A stretch of 64,000 nt of DNA from Phenylobacterium sp. SCN 70-31 (lineage in GTDB: Bacteria > Pseudomonadota > Alphaproteobacteria > Caulobacterales > Caulobacteraceae), in assembly GCF_001724605.1 (NCBI RefSeq), contig NZ_MEEX01000006.1:186001-250000 (forward strand), read 5' to 3'. Numbering within the stretch: position 1 is the first letter of the stretch; each line of letters starts with the position of its first letter. The notes below the pieces were generated by a model. It was not told the origin of the DNA and searched no databases. It worked only from the letters and a program-made list of their open reading frames with translations. Below are positions 48,994 through 57,275 of the stretch, one piece after another. Position numbers and translations under genes: made by a program.

Positions 48994-49680
48994 ATGGCCA
49001 AGACCCGCATCGTGTTCGCGCTCTACCCTGGCGTGACCCACCTGGACTTCACCGGTCCGCACCAGGTGCTGGTCCGCACGCCCGAGTCCGAGGTGGTCGC
49101 GGCCTCGCTGGGCGGAATCGACATCGAGGCCGAGGGGCTGACGTTCTCGAACCTCGCCGATCTGGCGGCGATCGATCGTTGCGACGTGCTCTGCATCCCG
49201 GGGGGCTTCGGTACGACGGCGGCGATCCACGACGAGGCTTTCATGGCGCAGATCCGGCGCCTGGGGGCAGGGGCGACCTACCTGACCAGCGTCTGTACGG
49301 GTTCGCTGATCCTGGGCGCCGCCGGGTTCCTGAGGGGGCGGCGGGCGGCCACCCACTGGGCCTGGCGCGGCGAGCTGCCGGCGTTCGGCGCCACGGTGGG
49401 CGAAGAGCGCGTGGTGCGGGACGGCAATGTCATCACGGGCGGCGGGGTGACGGCGGGCATCGACTTCGCCCTGGTCCTGCTGGAGGAGCTGGCCGGCCGC
49501 GACTACGCCGAGGCGATCCAGCTCGGGCTGGAGTACGCGCCCGCTCCGCCCTTCGAGTCGGGCCGCCCCGAGCTGGCGCGGCCCGAAGTGCTTCAGGTGG
49601 TGCAGTCGCGCATGGCCGCCGGCGGCGCCGCGCGGGCCGCCGCCACCGCCGAGGCCGCGGCGAAGCTGGCGCGGGCCTGA
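48994..49680 (+). CDS. DJ-1/PfpI family protein (isonitrile hydratase-like)
   Basis: A 228-residue DJ-1/PfpI protein resembling bacterial isonitrile hydratase. The nucleophile-elbow Cys is in TSVCTGSLILGAAG. CIPGGFGTTAAI and HWAWRGELPAFG are also typical. A Cys-activating acidic residue is seen near LDFTGPHQVL (Asp). The gene is divergent from a GlxA-type regulator that probably controls it; the substrate is unknown. Confidence 0.85.
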   Translation: MAKTRIVFALYPGVTHLDFTGPHQVLVRTPESEVVAASLGGIDIEAEGLTFSNLADLAAIDRCDVLCIPGGFGTTAAIHDEAFMAQIRRLGAGATYLTSVCTGSLILGAAGFLRGRRAATHWAWRGELPAFGATVGEERVVRDGNVITGGGVTAGIDFALVLLEELAGRDYAEAIQLGLEYAPAPPFESGRPELARPEVLQVVQSRMAAGGAARAAATAEAAAKLARA

Positions 49681-49686
49681 GCGGGC

Positions 49687-51165
49687 TTAGAAGGAAACCT
49701 GGCTGCGGAGGGCGACGACGTTGGCCTCGTCGCCCACCTGGACCCCCGTCGGGCTCAGGCGATCCACGTCGATGTGGAGATACTGCAGCTGGAAGCGATA
49801 CAGGGCGTTCGGGTGCCAGTTGAGGGCCACCGTCGCGACCGACTGTTCCCCGCCGCGGATCCCGAGGATCGGGGTCGCGGTTCCGCGAGCCCCTTCGCCT
49901 GAGTTGAGGTCCAGAACGCTGTAGCGCGCCGCGATCTCCAGGGCGCCCCACTGGCCGTCGGCCGGACTGAACGCCGCCTTGGGCTTGACGCCTCGGAAGC
50001 TGCCGGTCTGGCCGGACCACTCGTGGTGTTCGCCGGTGAGCGTCCAGGCGCCCTGGACGTACCATCCGCCGAAGCGCGGATTGAAGCCGCCGATGCGATC
50101 GACGTCGATCCGGAACACTTCGCCCGACACGTGCAGGTTCCGATAGGATACGCCCAGTTCGCCGCCGTACACGGTCATGTCCTTGGCCCGGATCGCGCCG
50201 GTGTCCACGAGCCGCGTCCCATCGACGCGAAGTTCGGGCCGCTCGCGGAAGCGCAGTTCGGTGACCGTGACCGCCCCGGGGCCGGTGTCGGCGACCTTGA
50301 AGATACCCTGCAGGCTGGCGCCCGCGTGCACCGCCCAGTCCTCGCCGGCCAGCGGGGTGAAGGCCACGCGGGCGATATAGCCGCCCTGTTCGTCGAACTC
50401 CGGAGTCGACGTCCCGACCGTGCCGCCGGTCAGCACGAGCGAGCCGAACCAGCGGTCCCCGTTCGCCAGGACCCCGACTCCCGAGCGTGCGTCGCCGCCG
50501 GCCAGGTTCCGCACCATCTCGGCCACGGCCGGCCGTTCCATGAACGAGGCCTCGGCGTTGCTGATGGCGTCCTCCAGTCCGGCCGACGGCGCCCAGCCGC
50601 CGATACGGAGGCGGATCGGGTTCTTCAGGCTCGCGGGCCGCCAGCCGGCGTATTCGAGGAACGCCTGGTTCAGGACCGGCGACTCCGTTCCGCTGCCGCC
50701 GAATTCGGTGATCAGGCTGTAGTTCCAGTGCTTCTGGAACGTGCCCTCCAGACCGATCCGCGCGCGCCGGAAGTTCGTGCCCGAGTTGAGATCGGTCGTC
50801 CCGGCCCTCTCGTCGTAGGCCGCGGCGTCGAACTGGATCATCGAGCGGATCGCGAACTTCGAGCCGTCCGGCGTGGTCAGGGTCGGGCGGCCATTGGGCA
50901 GGCTGACCATCGCCTCCGGAGCCCTGCGGGTCTCGCCGCCCCCATTCTGGCCCCCATTCTGGCCCCCGTTCTGGCCCCCGTTCTGACCGGTCTTCTGGGC
51001 CGCGGCCCTGGTGGTTTCGGCCTTCAACTCGGCCAGTTCGCCGGTCAGGGCGGTGATCCTGGCTTCGAGGGCGGCGATCCGCTCCTCGGTGGTCTGGGCC
51101 AAGGCCGGGGTCGAAGCCCCCGTCAGAAGGGCGGCGAGGATCGCCGTCCGGGTGGTGGCGTTCAT
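49687..51165 (-). CDS. Phosphate-selective porin (OprO/OprP family)
   Basis: A 492-residue outer-membrane porin. The signal peptide ends at about residue 23 (STPALAQ). A short coiled coil (ERIAALEARITALTGELAELKAE) may form a trimer stalk. A four-fold GQNG repeat precedes the OprP-like barrel (from about 100), which starts with SKFAIRSMIQFDAAAY and ends with the C-terminal aromatic VALRSQVSF. ATG 51165 with GGAAGG upstream. Whether it carries phosphate or another anion is unclear. Convergent with the DJ-1 gene. Confidence 0.85.
   Translation of the reverse strand: MNATTRTAILAALLTGASTPALAQTTEERIAALEARITALTGELAELKAETTRAAAQKTGQNGGQNGGQNGGQNGGGETRRAPEAMVSLPNGRPTLTTPDGSKFAIRSMIQFDAAAYDERAGTTDLNSGTNFRRARIGLEGTFQKHWNYSLITEFGGSGTESPVLNQAFLEYAGWRPASLKNPIRLRIGGWAPSAGLEDAISNAEASFMERPAVAEMVRNLAGGDARSGVGVLANGDRWFGSLVLTGGTVGTSTPEFDEQGGYIARVAFTPLAGEDWAVHAGASLQGIFKVADTGPGAVTVTELRFRERPELRVDGTRLVDTGAIRAKDMTVYGGELGVSYRNLHVSGEVFRIDVDRIGGFNPRFGGWYVQGAWTLTGEHHEWSGQTGSFRGVKPKAAFSPADGQWGALEIAARYSVLDLNSGEGARGTATPILGIRGGEQSVATVALNWHPNALYRFQLQYLHIDVDRLSPTGVQVGDEANVVALRSQVSF
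50941..50988. repeat. 12-bp in-frame tandem repeat in the porin gene
   Basis: Four 12-base units CCCATTCTGGCC (third and fourth CCCGTTCTGxCC) encode GGQN/GQNG repeats between the coiled coil and the barrel. Copy number could vary in the population by slippage without shifting the frame. Confidence 0.85.
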
Positions 51166-51400
51166 TCCGGGCAGCCTTCCATTCCCAGTCAGCCTTCCGC
51201 CCGCGGAAGGGGAGGACGCCGCGCGCGCAGATGATCGGGCGGTCAGCGGCATCCGGGTTCTCGCCAACGCAGATGTGCGCCACCTTCCGGCTCGCACGGC
51301 TGGCGATCTCTCTGCGCGGATTCCTGATTTCGGGCGACAGGTAATGCGCCGCCCGCGGAGCCGGCCTCGCGGTCCGCGGCCGTTCGGCTATGCTCCGGGC

Positions 51401-51943
51401 ATGAGCCGCATCGTCATTGTTTCGGGGCCGCCCGGCGCAGGGAAATCCACCGTGGCGCGTCGGCTCGCCCAGCGGATCGCCGCCCCGCTGGCGATGCACC
51501 TGCGGGCCGACGACATCTACACCTATGTGCAGAAGGGTTTCACGCCCCCGTGGATGCCCGAGGCGCATCAGCAGAACCTTGTCCTGGCGGCGGCCACCGC
51601 GGTCCAGGCGGCGACCTGCGCGGCGGGGGGCTATCAGGTCTTCGTGGACGGCGTCGTCGGGCCCTGGTTCCTCGATCCCTGGCGGCGCGAGGCGGCGGCC
51701 CGCGACCTCGACCTCGACTATGTGGTCCTGATGCCGGACGAGGACGAGGCGGCCGCCCGCGCCGCCGGCCGGCAGGGGCTCGGCGACATGACCGACGCCG
51801 AGGTGGCGCGGCGCGTCTGGCGCACCTTCCGGAACCAGCCGCTGGTCGAGCGGCACAGGATCGACAGCACGGGGCTCGATGTCGGGCAAACGCTGGACGC
51901 GGCGCTGGTCGGTCTTGCGGACGGCCGGTTCCGCCTGGGCTGA
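51401..51943 (+). CDS. P-loop kinase-like protein (zeta-toxin-like AAA_33)
   Basis: A 180-residue P-loop protein with Walker A GPPGAGKST near 10-18 and LRADDIYTYVQKG near 34. It resembles small nucleoside/antibiotic kinase-like and zeta-type proteins (AAA_33). The ATG at 51401 was chosen because the extension upstream has no homology. It is convergent with nadC. No antitoxin-like partner is adjacent, so a housekeeping kinase is likelier than a toxin. Confidence 0.7.
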   Translation: MSRIVIVSGPPGAGKSTVARRLAQRIAAPLAMHLRADDIYTYVQKGFTPPWMPEAHQQNLVLAAATAVQAATCAAGGYQVFVDGVVGPWFLDPWRREAAARDLDLDYVVLMPDEDEAAARAAGRQGLGDMTDAEVARRVWRTFRNQPLVERHRIDSTGLDVGQTLDAALVGLADGRFRLG

Positions 51944-51947
51944 GGGC

Positions 51948-52802
51948 TCAGCCCTCCACGGCGTCCAGGCCGATGTCGAGGACGCGGACGGAATGGGTCA
52001 GGGCGCCCACGCTGATCACGTCCACGCCCGTCTCGGCGATTTCGCGCACTGTCTCCAGGGTCACGCCGCCCGACGCCTCCAGGGGGAGGCGGCCGTCGAC
52101 GATCCGGACCGCCTCGCGCATGTCGGCCAGCTCGAAATTGTCCAGCATGATGACGTCGGGGTCGCCGGCCAGCGCTTCCTGGAGCTGATTCAGGCTGTCG
52201 ACCTCGACCTCCACCTTCACCAGGTGGCCCGCGAAGGCCTTGGCGCGCCGAACGGCTTCGCCCACGGAACCGCAGGCGGCCACGTGGTTGTCCTTGATGA
52301 GGATGGCGTCATCCAGGCCGAAGCGGTGGTTGACCCCGCCGCCGCAGCGCACGGCGTACTTCTCCAGGGCGCGCAGGCCGGGCGTCGTCTTCCGGGTGTC
52401 GGTGATGCGCGCCTTCGTGCCGGCGACCGCGTCGACGTAGTCCTGGGTCAGGGTGGCGATGCCGCAGAGGCGGCCCAGCAGGTTCAGCGCCGTGCGTTCG
52501 GCGGTCAGGATCGCCCGCGCGTTGCCGCTGACCCGCGCCAGGGCGCTGCCGGCCGGCGCCACGAGGCCGTCGGCGCTCAGCGCCTCCACCGTCGCGGTGG
52601 GATCGATCTCGGCCAGGGTCAGTCGGATGCAGGCCAGCCCGGCCACCACGCCGCCCCTGCGGGCCACGAAGTCGGCCGTCAGTCGCGCATCGGCCGGTAC
52701 GCAGGCCTGGCCGGTGATGTCGCCCGCGCGGCCCAGGTCCTCGGCCAGGGCGGTGCGGATGATGGGCTGGACGAGCAGGTCGGGTAGGGGATCGAGGGTC
52801 AT
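51948..52802 (-). CDS. nadC: Nicotinate-nucleotide pyrophosphorylase (carboxylating)
   Basis: A 284-residue NadC (quinolinate phosphoribosyltransferase), which makes nicotinate mononucleotide from quinolinate and PRPP. Typical are TALAEDLGRAGDITGQA, ERTALNLLGRLCGIAT, the TRKTTPGLRALEKYAVRCGGGVNHR segment, ILIKDNH and LEASGGVTLETV. Its start overlaps the stop of the TetR gene by four bases, so the two are co-translated, apart from nadA and nadB. Confidence 0.96.
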   Translation of the reverse strand: MTLDPLPDLLVQPIIRTALAEDLGRAGDITGQACVPADARLTADFVARRGGVVAGLACIRLTLAEIDPTATVEALSADGLVAPAGSALARVSGNARAILTAERTALNLLGRLCGIATLTQDYVDAVAGTKARITDTRKTTPGLRALEKYAVRCGGGVNHRFGLDDAILIKDNHVAACGSVGEAVRRAKAFAGHLVKVEVEVDSLNQLQEALAGDPDVIMLDNFELADMREAVRIVDGRLPLEASGGVTLETVREIAETGVDVISVGALTHSVRVLDIGLDAVEG

Positions 52803-53413
52803 GGTTGTCTGTCTTGCGCTTCCTGGGTGACGCCCGCGAGAAACCCGCGGATCAGGGTGAGAGTGGCGGCGCGGACTTCGAGGCTCGCCGCCTGGGGATC
52901 GGCCGCCACCGCGATGCGCAGCGCGCCCTGGACGAAGGCGCCGAAGACGAGATGCGAGAGCGTCGGCACGATGGCCTCGTCCAGCAGGCCCGCCTCGCCG
53001 AGATGGCCCATCGCGTGGGCGATGAGCCCGATGCACACGGGCTCCTGCAGGGCGATCCACTGCTCGAAACCCAGCACCGACGGACCGTCGATCAGCAGCA
53101 GCCGCCGGGCGTCGGCGGCTTCGTAGGCGTCGAACATCTTGCCCCCGCCCACGACGATCTCCTGCAACGGGTGCGTACCCTCGGCCATGGTGGAGACGTC
53201 CACGTAGCGGGCCACGTCGAGCATCACCGCGTCGCAGGCGGCGCGGAACAGGTCGGTCTTGTCCTTGAACTGGTAGTAGACCGCGCCCTTGGTCAGGCCC
53301 GCGGCGGCGGCGACCTCGTCGACGGACACCGCCGCGTAGCCGTTCTCGGCGAACAGCCGGCGGGCCTGGGCGACCAGGCGATCGCGATTGGTCAGCGGCG
53401 CCGTTGACATCAT
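52799..53413 (-). CDS. TetR family regulator upstream of nadC
   Basis: A 204-residue TetR repressor. The HTH is VSVDEVAAAAGLTKGAVYYQFKDKTDLF. The ligand domain is about 60-204. The start is one of two consecutive ATGs (53413 or 53410); the first sits inside a 15-bp palindrome. It overlaps nadC by four bases. The divergent gene is a membrane protein. Autoregulation is likely. Confidence 0.85.
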   Translation of the reverse strand: MMSTAPLTNRDRLVAQARRLFAENGYAAVSVDEVAAAAGLTKGAVYYQFKDKTDLFRAACDAVMLDVARYVDVSTMAEGTHPLQEIVVGGGKMFDAYEAADARRLLLIDGPSVLGFEQWIALQEPVCIGLIAHAMGHLGEAGLLDEAIVPTLSHLVFGAFVQGALRIAVAADPQAASLEVRAATLTLIRGFLAGVTQEAQDRQP

Positions 53414-53425
53414 ACCGTTGGTATG
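53411..53425. promoter_or_regulatory. Candidate TetR operator, site 1
   Basis: CATACCGTTGGTATG is a palindrome with six-base arms and overlaps the TetR start codon. Its arrangement with the second site (20 bp apart, two helical turns) fits cooperative TetR binding. Confidence 0.6.
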
Positions 53426-53430
53426 TCGAT

Positions 53431-53445
53431 CATACTGCCGGTATG
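53431..53445. promoter_or_regulatory. Candidate TetR operator, site 2
   Basis: CATACTGCCGGTATG is a palindrome with one mismatch. It lies 16 bases before the divergent membrane protein start at 53461 and shares its core with site 1. Confidence 0.6.
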
Positions 53446-53460
53446 ACAAGGGGCCGGGCC

Positions 53461-54066
53461 ATGCGCGCGCCGACTTGGACGATCGTGCTGTCGGCGGCCG
53501 TCGCCGCGCTCGTGCTGGGGGCTGTGTTCATGGCTCGCGGCGGCGGCTGGACCGTGGACGGCGCCCTGGAAGGCGTTCGGATCACGGCGCGCTGGGCCTT
53601 CCCGTGGTTCATCCTGGCCTGGAGCGCCTCGTCCCTGGCGCGGCTGTGGCCCGGCGGCTGGCGCAGTGCGCTGCTGCGGCGTCGGCGGGCGATCGGCCTG
53701 GCGTTCGCGGCCAATCACTTCGTCCATCTGGGCTTCATTGTCCTGGCGGCCGGCGTCTTCGCCATGCCCTTGAGCCCGGTGTCGGTCATAGGCGGCGGGA
53801 TCACCTATGCGATGATCGCGGCGATGGCGGCGACGTCCAGCGACGCGGCGGTGCGCTGGATGGGCCGCGCGCGCTGGAAGATCCTGCACGCCGTGGGGGG
53901 CTGGATGGTGCTGCTGGTCTTCACCAACAGCTATGTGGGCCGGCTGGGCGAAAAGCCCTGGCTGGCGATCCCCGCGGTGGGCCTCATCGCGCTGGCGCTG
54001 CTGGTGCGCGTCGCGGCGACGCTGAAGGGCAGGCTCAGCGGGCCGGCGGCCCCCGCGACCCTCTGA
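53461..54066 (+). CDS. Membrane protein, ferric-reductase-like transmembrane domain
   Basis: A 201-residue protein with about six transmembrane segments. His residues in NHFVHLGF (helix 3) and WKILHAVGGWMV (helix 5) match the heme-binding pattern of ferric-reductase/MsrQ-type proteins, so a b-type cytochrome is plausible. The start is ATG 53461 with AAGGGG upstream; ATG 53443 lies inside the operator. It is divergent from TetR. Confidence 0.65.
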   Translation: MRAPTWTIVLSAAVAALVLGAVFMARGGGWTVDGALEGVRITARWAFPWFILAWSASSLARLWPGGWRSALLRRRRAIGLAFAANHFVHLGFIVLAAGVFAMPLSPVSVIGGGITYAMIAAMAATSSDAAVRWMGRARWKILHAVGGWMVLLVFTNSYVGRLGEKPWLAIPAVGLIALALLVRVAATLKGRLSGPAAPATL

Positions 54067-54068
54067 CC

Positions 54069-55580
54069 TCAGGCCGCCTGGCATGGCGCGCGTTCGGCCA
54101 GGGTGACGAAGGTCCGCTCGGCCTCGAGGACGCCCGGGAAGTCCGAGCGGAAATGTCCGCCGCGGCTCTCGCGCCGCTCCAGAGCGGCGCGGGCGATCAG
54201 CCGCGCGGCGACAAGGGCCGCGGCGCAGCCGTGCCGGCCCTGCAGGAGGTCGATCTCGTGCAGGAGGCGCGTCAGCCCGGCCGCGTCGCGGATCACGCCG
54301 GCGTCGCGGCTCATGGCGCCGCGCAGCGCCTGGAGAGCCTCGTCGGGCAGGTCGGGCGCAGGCGTCGCGCGGAGCGGGGGCAGGTCCGAGCCCGTGTCCT
54401 CGCGCGCGGCGCGACCGGCCCGTTCGCCGAAGACGGCGGCCTCCAGCAACGAGTTCGACGCCAGTCGATTGGCGCCGTGCACGCCGGTCGAGGCGCATTC
54501 GCCCGCGGCGTAGAGGCCGGCCAGGCTCGTACGGCCGTCCTTGTCCGTGGCGATCCCGCCCATGTGGTAGTGGCAGGCCGGCGCAACCGGGATCGGCTGG
54601 ATCCGCGGGTCGATCCCACCGCCCATGCAGGCGGCGAACACCGCGGGGAACGCGTCCGGGAAATGGGCGCCGACGGCCTGGCGGGCGTCCAGGAACACGC
54701 CGCGCCCGGCCGCCCGCTCGGCGTGGATGGCGCGGGCCACCACGTCGCGCGGCGCCAGTTCGGCGTCGGGGTGGTAGCGCGTCATGAACGCCTCGCCCGC
54801 GCCGTCGATCAGGGTGGCGCCCTCGCCGCGCAGGGCTTCGGTGGCCAGAGGCGCGGGATCTCGGCCGATGTCGATGGCGGTGGGATGGAACTGGACGAAC
54901 TCGGGATCGGCGATCGTCGCGCCGGCCAGGGCCGCCAGCCCCAGGCCCTCGCCGCGCAACTCGGGCGGGGTGGTGGTGACGGCGTAGAGGCCGCCGATCC
55001 CCCCGGTCGCCAGGATGACGGCGCGCGCGGTGATCTCCACCACCTCGCGGCCGATGCGGGCCTGCACGCCGCGCACGCGGCCGCTCGCGTCCTGCAACAG
55101 GCCCACGAGGCGTGCGCCGGCGCGCACCTGGATGTGCGGCGCGGCCAGCGCGGCGACCACCACCGCCTGCATGATCGCCCTGCCGGCCTGGTCGCCCTTC
55201 ACGCGGGCCACACGGGCGCGGCTGTGCGCGGCCTCCAGGCTCTGGGAGAATCCGCCGTCCTCGGTCCTGTCGAACGGCGCGCCCAGGGCGGCCAGCCGGC
55301 GCACGGCCGCCGGGCCTTCCTCGGCCAGCAGGCGGGCGACCTCGGGAACCACCAGCCCCGCGCCGGCGGCGACGGTGTCGGCGGCGTGTAGGGCGGGCGC
55401 GTCGTCCTCGCCCAGCGCGGCGGCCACCCCGCCTTGCGCCCAGGCCGAGGAGCACCCGCTGTTCAGCGGCGCGTCGGTGAGGACCAGCACCCTGGCGGGC
55501 GCCGCGGCCAGGGCGGCGGTCAGGCCTGCGAGGCCCGCGCCCACCACGATGACGCCGTCATGATTCAGGCGCTCAGGCAT
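54069..55580 (-). CDS. nadB: L-aspartate oxidase
   Basis: A 503-residue FAD enzyme that oxidises L-aspartate to iminosuccinate, the first step of de novo NAD synthesis. FAD motif GAGLAGLTAAL is near 15; GCSSAWAQGGVAAALGEDD, HPTAID, GEGATLIDGAGEAFM and the HMGGIATDKDGRTS / GLYAAGECASTGVHGANRLASNSLLE block are typical. The start overlaps the GyrI-like gene by eight bases. The substrate is taken up as aspartate; the product passes to NadA. Confidence 0.95.
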   Translation of the reverse strand: MPERLNHDGVIVVGAGLAGLTAALAAAPARVLVLTDAPLNSGCSSAWAQGGVAAALGEDDAPALHAADTVAAGAGLVVPEVARLLAEEGPAAVRRLAALGAPFDRTEDGGFSQSLEAAHSRARVARVKGDQAGRAIMQAVVVAALAAPHIQVRAGARLVGLLQDASGRVRGVQARIGREVVEITARAVILATGGIGGLYAVTTTPPELRGEGLGLAALAGATIADPEFVQFHPTAIDIGRDPAPLATEALRGEGATLIDGAGEAFMTRYHPDAELAPRDVVARAIHAERAAGRGVFLDARQAVGAHFPDAFPAVFAACMGGGIDPRIQPIPVAPACHYHMGGIATDKDGRTSLAGLYAAGECASTGVHGANRLASNSLLEAAVFGERAGRAAREDTGSDLPPLRATPAPDLPDEALQALRGAMSRDAGVIRDAAGLTRLLHEIDLLQGRHGCAAALVAARLIARAALERRESRGGHFRSDFPGVLEAERTFVTLAERAPCQAA

Positions 55581-56043
55581 CGCTCGCCTCGTAGAACACG
55601 TCGGTCCGCCGGGCCCGGGCCTCGGGCATGAAGAGGCCGTGCACCTCCCAATGGACGCCGGTCAGCCGGCGGCCCAGGCGCGCCGCGCCGTCCCTGGCCG
55701 CGGCATGGGCCAGGCCGCGCTCGGACCAGGGTCCCAGGTGTGTCACCTGCACGGCCTCGCCGGCCGGGGTGCGCCAGGGCGAGACCGCGCCCAGGCCCGG
55801 AAAGTCGCGGGCCACGCCCACGCCGATGCGCAGGTCCAGGACGCCGTCGTCCTCGCCCTCGCACATCACCACGTCGCCCCAATAGGGACCCCAGGTCCCG
55901 GTGCGAAGCGCCGCATGGACCGAGTCCAGGGCCTTGAAGACGACCTCGCCCATCTGTTCGGGACGGACGCGGGCGGCGACGGCCGCGATCGGTTTGGCCG
56001 CCACGGGCGTGACGACCGGCTGATAGGTCGTCTCGGGCGCCAT
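55573..56043 (-). CDS. GyrI-like small-molecule-binding protein in the NAD operon
   Basis: A 156-residue protein without a DNA-binding domain. The C-terminal half (VTHLGPWSERGLAHAAARDGA, WEVHGLFMPEARARRTDVFYE) resembles the GyrI-like/AraC effector-binding fold. The N-terminal half (RPEQMGEVVFKALDSVHAAL, GPYWGDVVMCEGEDD) fits the first half of that fold. It starts two bases after the nadA stop and overlaps nadB by eight bases, so it is tightly coupled to both. It may bind a metabolite; no function is established. Confidence 0.7.
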   Translation of the reverse strand: MAPETTYQPVVTPVAAKPIAAVAARVRPEQMGEVVFKALDSVHAALRTGTWGPYWGDVVMCEGEDDGVLDLRIGVGVARDFPGLGAVSPWRTPAGEAVQVTHLGPWSERGLAHAAARDGAARLGRRLTGVHWEVHGLFMPEARARRTDVFYEASDA

Positions 56044-56045
56044 CG

Positions 56046-57131
56046 TCAGATCAGCTCCACGTCGACGTGGTGGCGGGCCTTCACCAGGTCGTAGCGGGCG
56101 GGCGTCACCGGGGGCGGCAGGTCGACCATGCGCTGGACGGCCAGCCGTGCGCGCTCGGCGATCGCCGGATCGACGGTCACCTCGTAGCGGTCGTGGACCA
56201 GCGCCTCGTAGATGTTCTCCAGCGTGATCCGCTTCATGTGCGGGCACAGGTTGCAGGGGCGCACGAACTCGGTGTCCACCGCGTCGGCGGCGACGTTGTC
56301 GGCCATCGAACACTCGGTGATGAGCACCACGCGCTTGGGCTTCCGCTGAATGACGTAGTCGTTCATCGCCGCCGTCGAGCCGGCGAAGTCCGACACCTCC
56401 AGCACTTCGGCCGGGCACTCGGGGTGGGCCAGCACCTCGGCGTCGGGATAGGCGGCCTTGATCTCCAGGATGTCGGCGGCGGTGAAGCGCTCGTGCACCT
56501 CGCAGCGGCCCTTCCAGGAGATGATGCCGATGTGGGTCTGGCGGGCCACGTTGCGGGCCAGGAACTCGTCGGGGATCAGGATCACCCGGTCGACGCCCCA
56601 TTGGCGCGCGGCTTCCTCCACCACCTGCACGGCGTTGGCGCTGGTGCAGCAGATGTCGGTCTCGGCCTTCACGTCGGCCGTGGTGTTCACATAGGTCACC
56701 ACCGGCAGGCCCGGATAGCGCTGCTTGATCAGGCGCACGTCGGCGCCCGTGATCGAGGAGGCCAGCGAGCAGCCGGCCCGCAGGTCGGGGATCAGCACGC
56801 GCTTCTCCGGCGACAGGATCTTGGAGGTCTCGGCCATGAAGTGGACGCCGGCCTGGACGATCACCTTCGCGTCCGACCGCGCGGCTTCCTTGGCCAGGCC
56901 CAGGCTGTCGCCCACATAGTCCCCGACGCCATGGAAGATCTCGGGCGTCATGTAGTTGTGGGCCAGGATGACGGCGTCCTTCTCCCGCTTCAGCCGGTTG
57001 ATCTCGGCGATCAGCGGGGCCTGCACGCGCCATTCCATGGGCGTGACATGCCGTTTGACCTTCTCCCAAGCGGGTGCGGTCGCGGCTTGGACTTCCGGCG
57101 TAAAGTCGAACTGGAACCCGTCGGCGGCCAT
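56046..57131 (-). CDS. nadA: Quinolinate synthase
   Basis: A 361-residue NadA, a 4Fe-4S enzyme that condenses iminosuccinate with dihydroxyacetone phosphate to quinolinate. The cluster Cys ligands are in [17 protein letters not shown] and CNLCPHMK. Other conserved stretches are [22 protein letters not shown] and ECSMADN. The ATG at 57131 follows AAGGAGGG. It heads the nadA-gyrI-nadB unit and lies just after two palindromes. Confidence 0.97.
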   Translation of the reverse strand: MAADGFQFDFTPEVQAATAPAWEKVKRHVTPMEWRVQAPLIAEINRLKREKDAVILAHNYMTPEIFHGVGDYVGDSLGLAKEAARSDAKVIVQAGVHFMAETSKILSPEKRVLIPDLRAGCSLASSITGADVRLIKQRYPGLPVVTYVNTTADVKAETDICCTSANAVQVVEEAARQWGVDRVILIPDEFLARNVARQTHIGIISWKGRCEVHERFTAADILEIKAAYPDAEVLAHPECPAEVLEVSDFAGSTAAMNDYVIQRKPKRVVLITECSMADNVAADAVDTEFVRPCNLCPHMKRITLENIYEALVHDRYEVTVDPAIAERARLAVQRMVDLPPPVTPARYDLVKARHHVDVELI

Positions 57132-57143
57132 GGAACCCTCCTT

Positions 57144-57160
57144 ATGCTCAAAGTGAGCAT
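57144..57160. promoter_or_regulatory. Palindrome 1 upstream of nadA
   Basis: ATGCTCA and TGAGCAT arms with an AAG spacer, perfect. It lies beside the nadA ribosome-binding site. The sequence matches what I recall for the NadQ-type NAD-biosynthesis operator in alphaproteobacteria (recollection, not checked). Confidence 0.65.
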
Positions 57161-57202
57161 TTCTCAGGCCTATAAAAAGGCGTCACGTTGCGAGTCGGAC
57201 GC

Positions 57203-57223
57203 TTATGCTCACTTCGAGCATAA
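57203..57223. promoter_or_regulatory. Palindrome 2 upstream of nadA
   Basis: TTATGCTC and GAGCATAA arms with a five-base spacer, perfect. Its centre is 61 bp from that of palindrome 1, about six helical turns, so looping or cooperative binding is possible. Confidence 0.65.
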
Positions 57224-57275
57224 CGACTATATGGGCCTGACGTAGGGGTGCGCAAGGAGATTCGAACGGTGTGCG

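Noticed and set aside
49433..51889. 818-residue open frame on the reverse strand
   Set aside because: Out of frame with the porin and overlapping four recognised genes; no domain seen.
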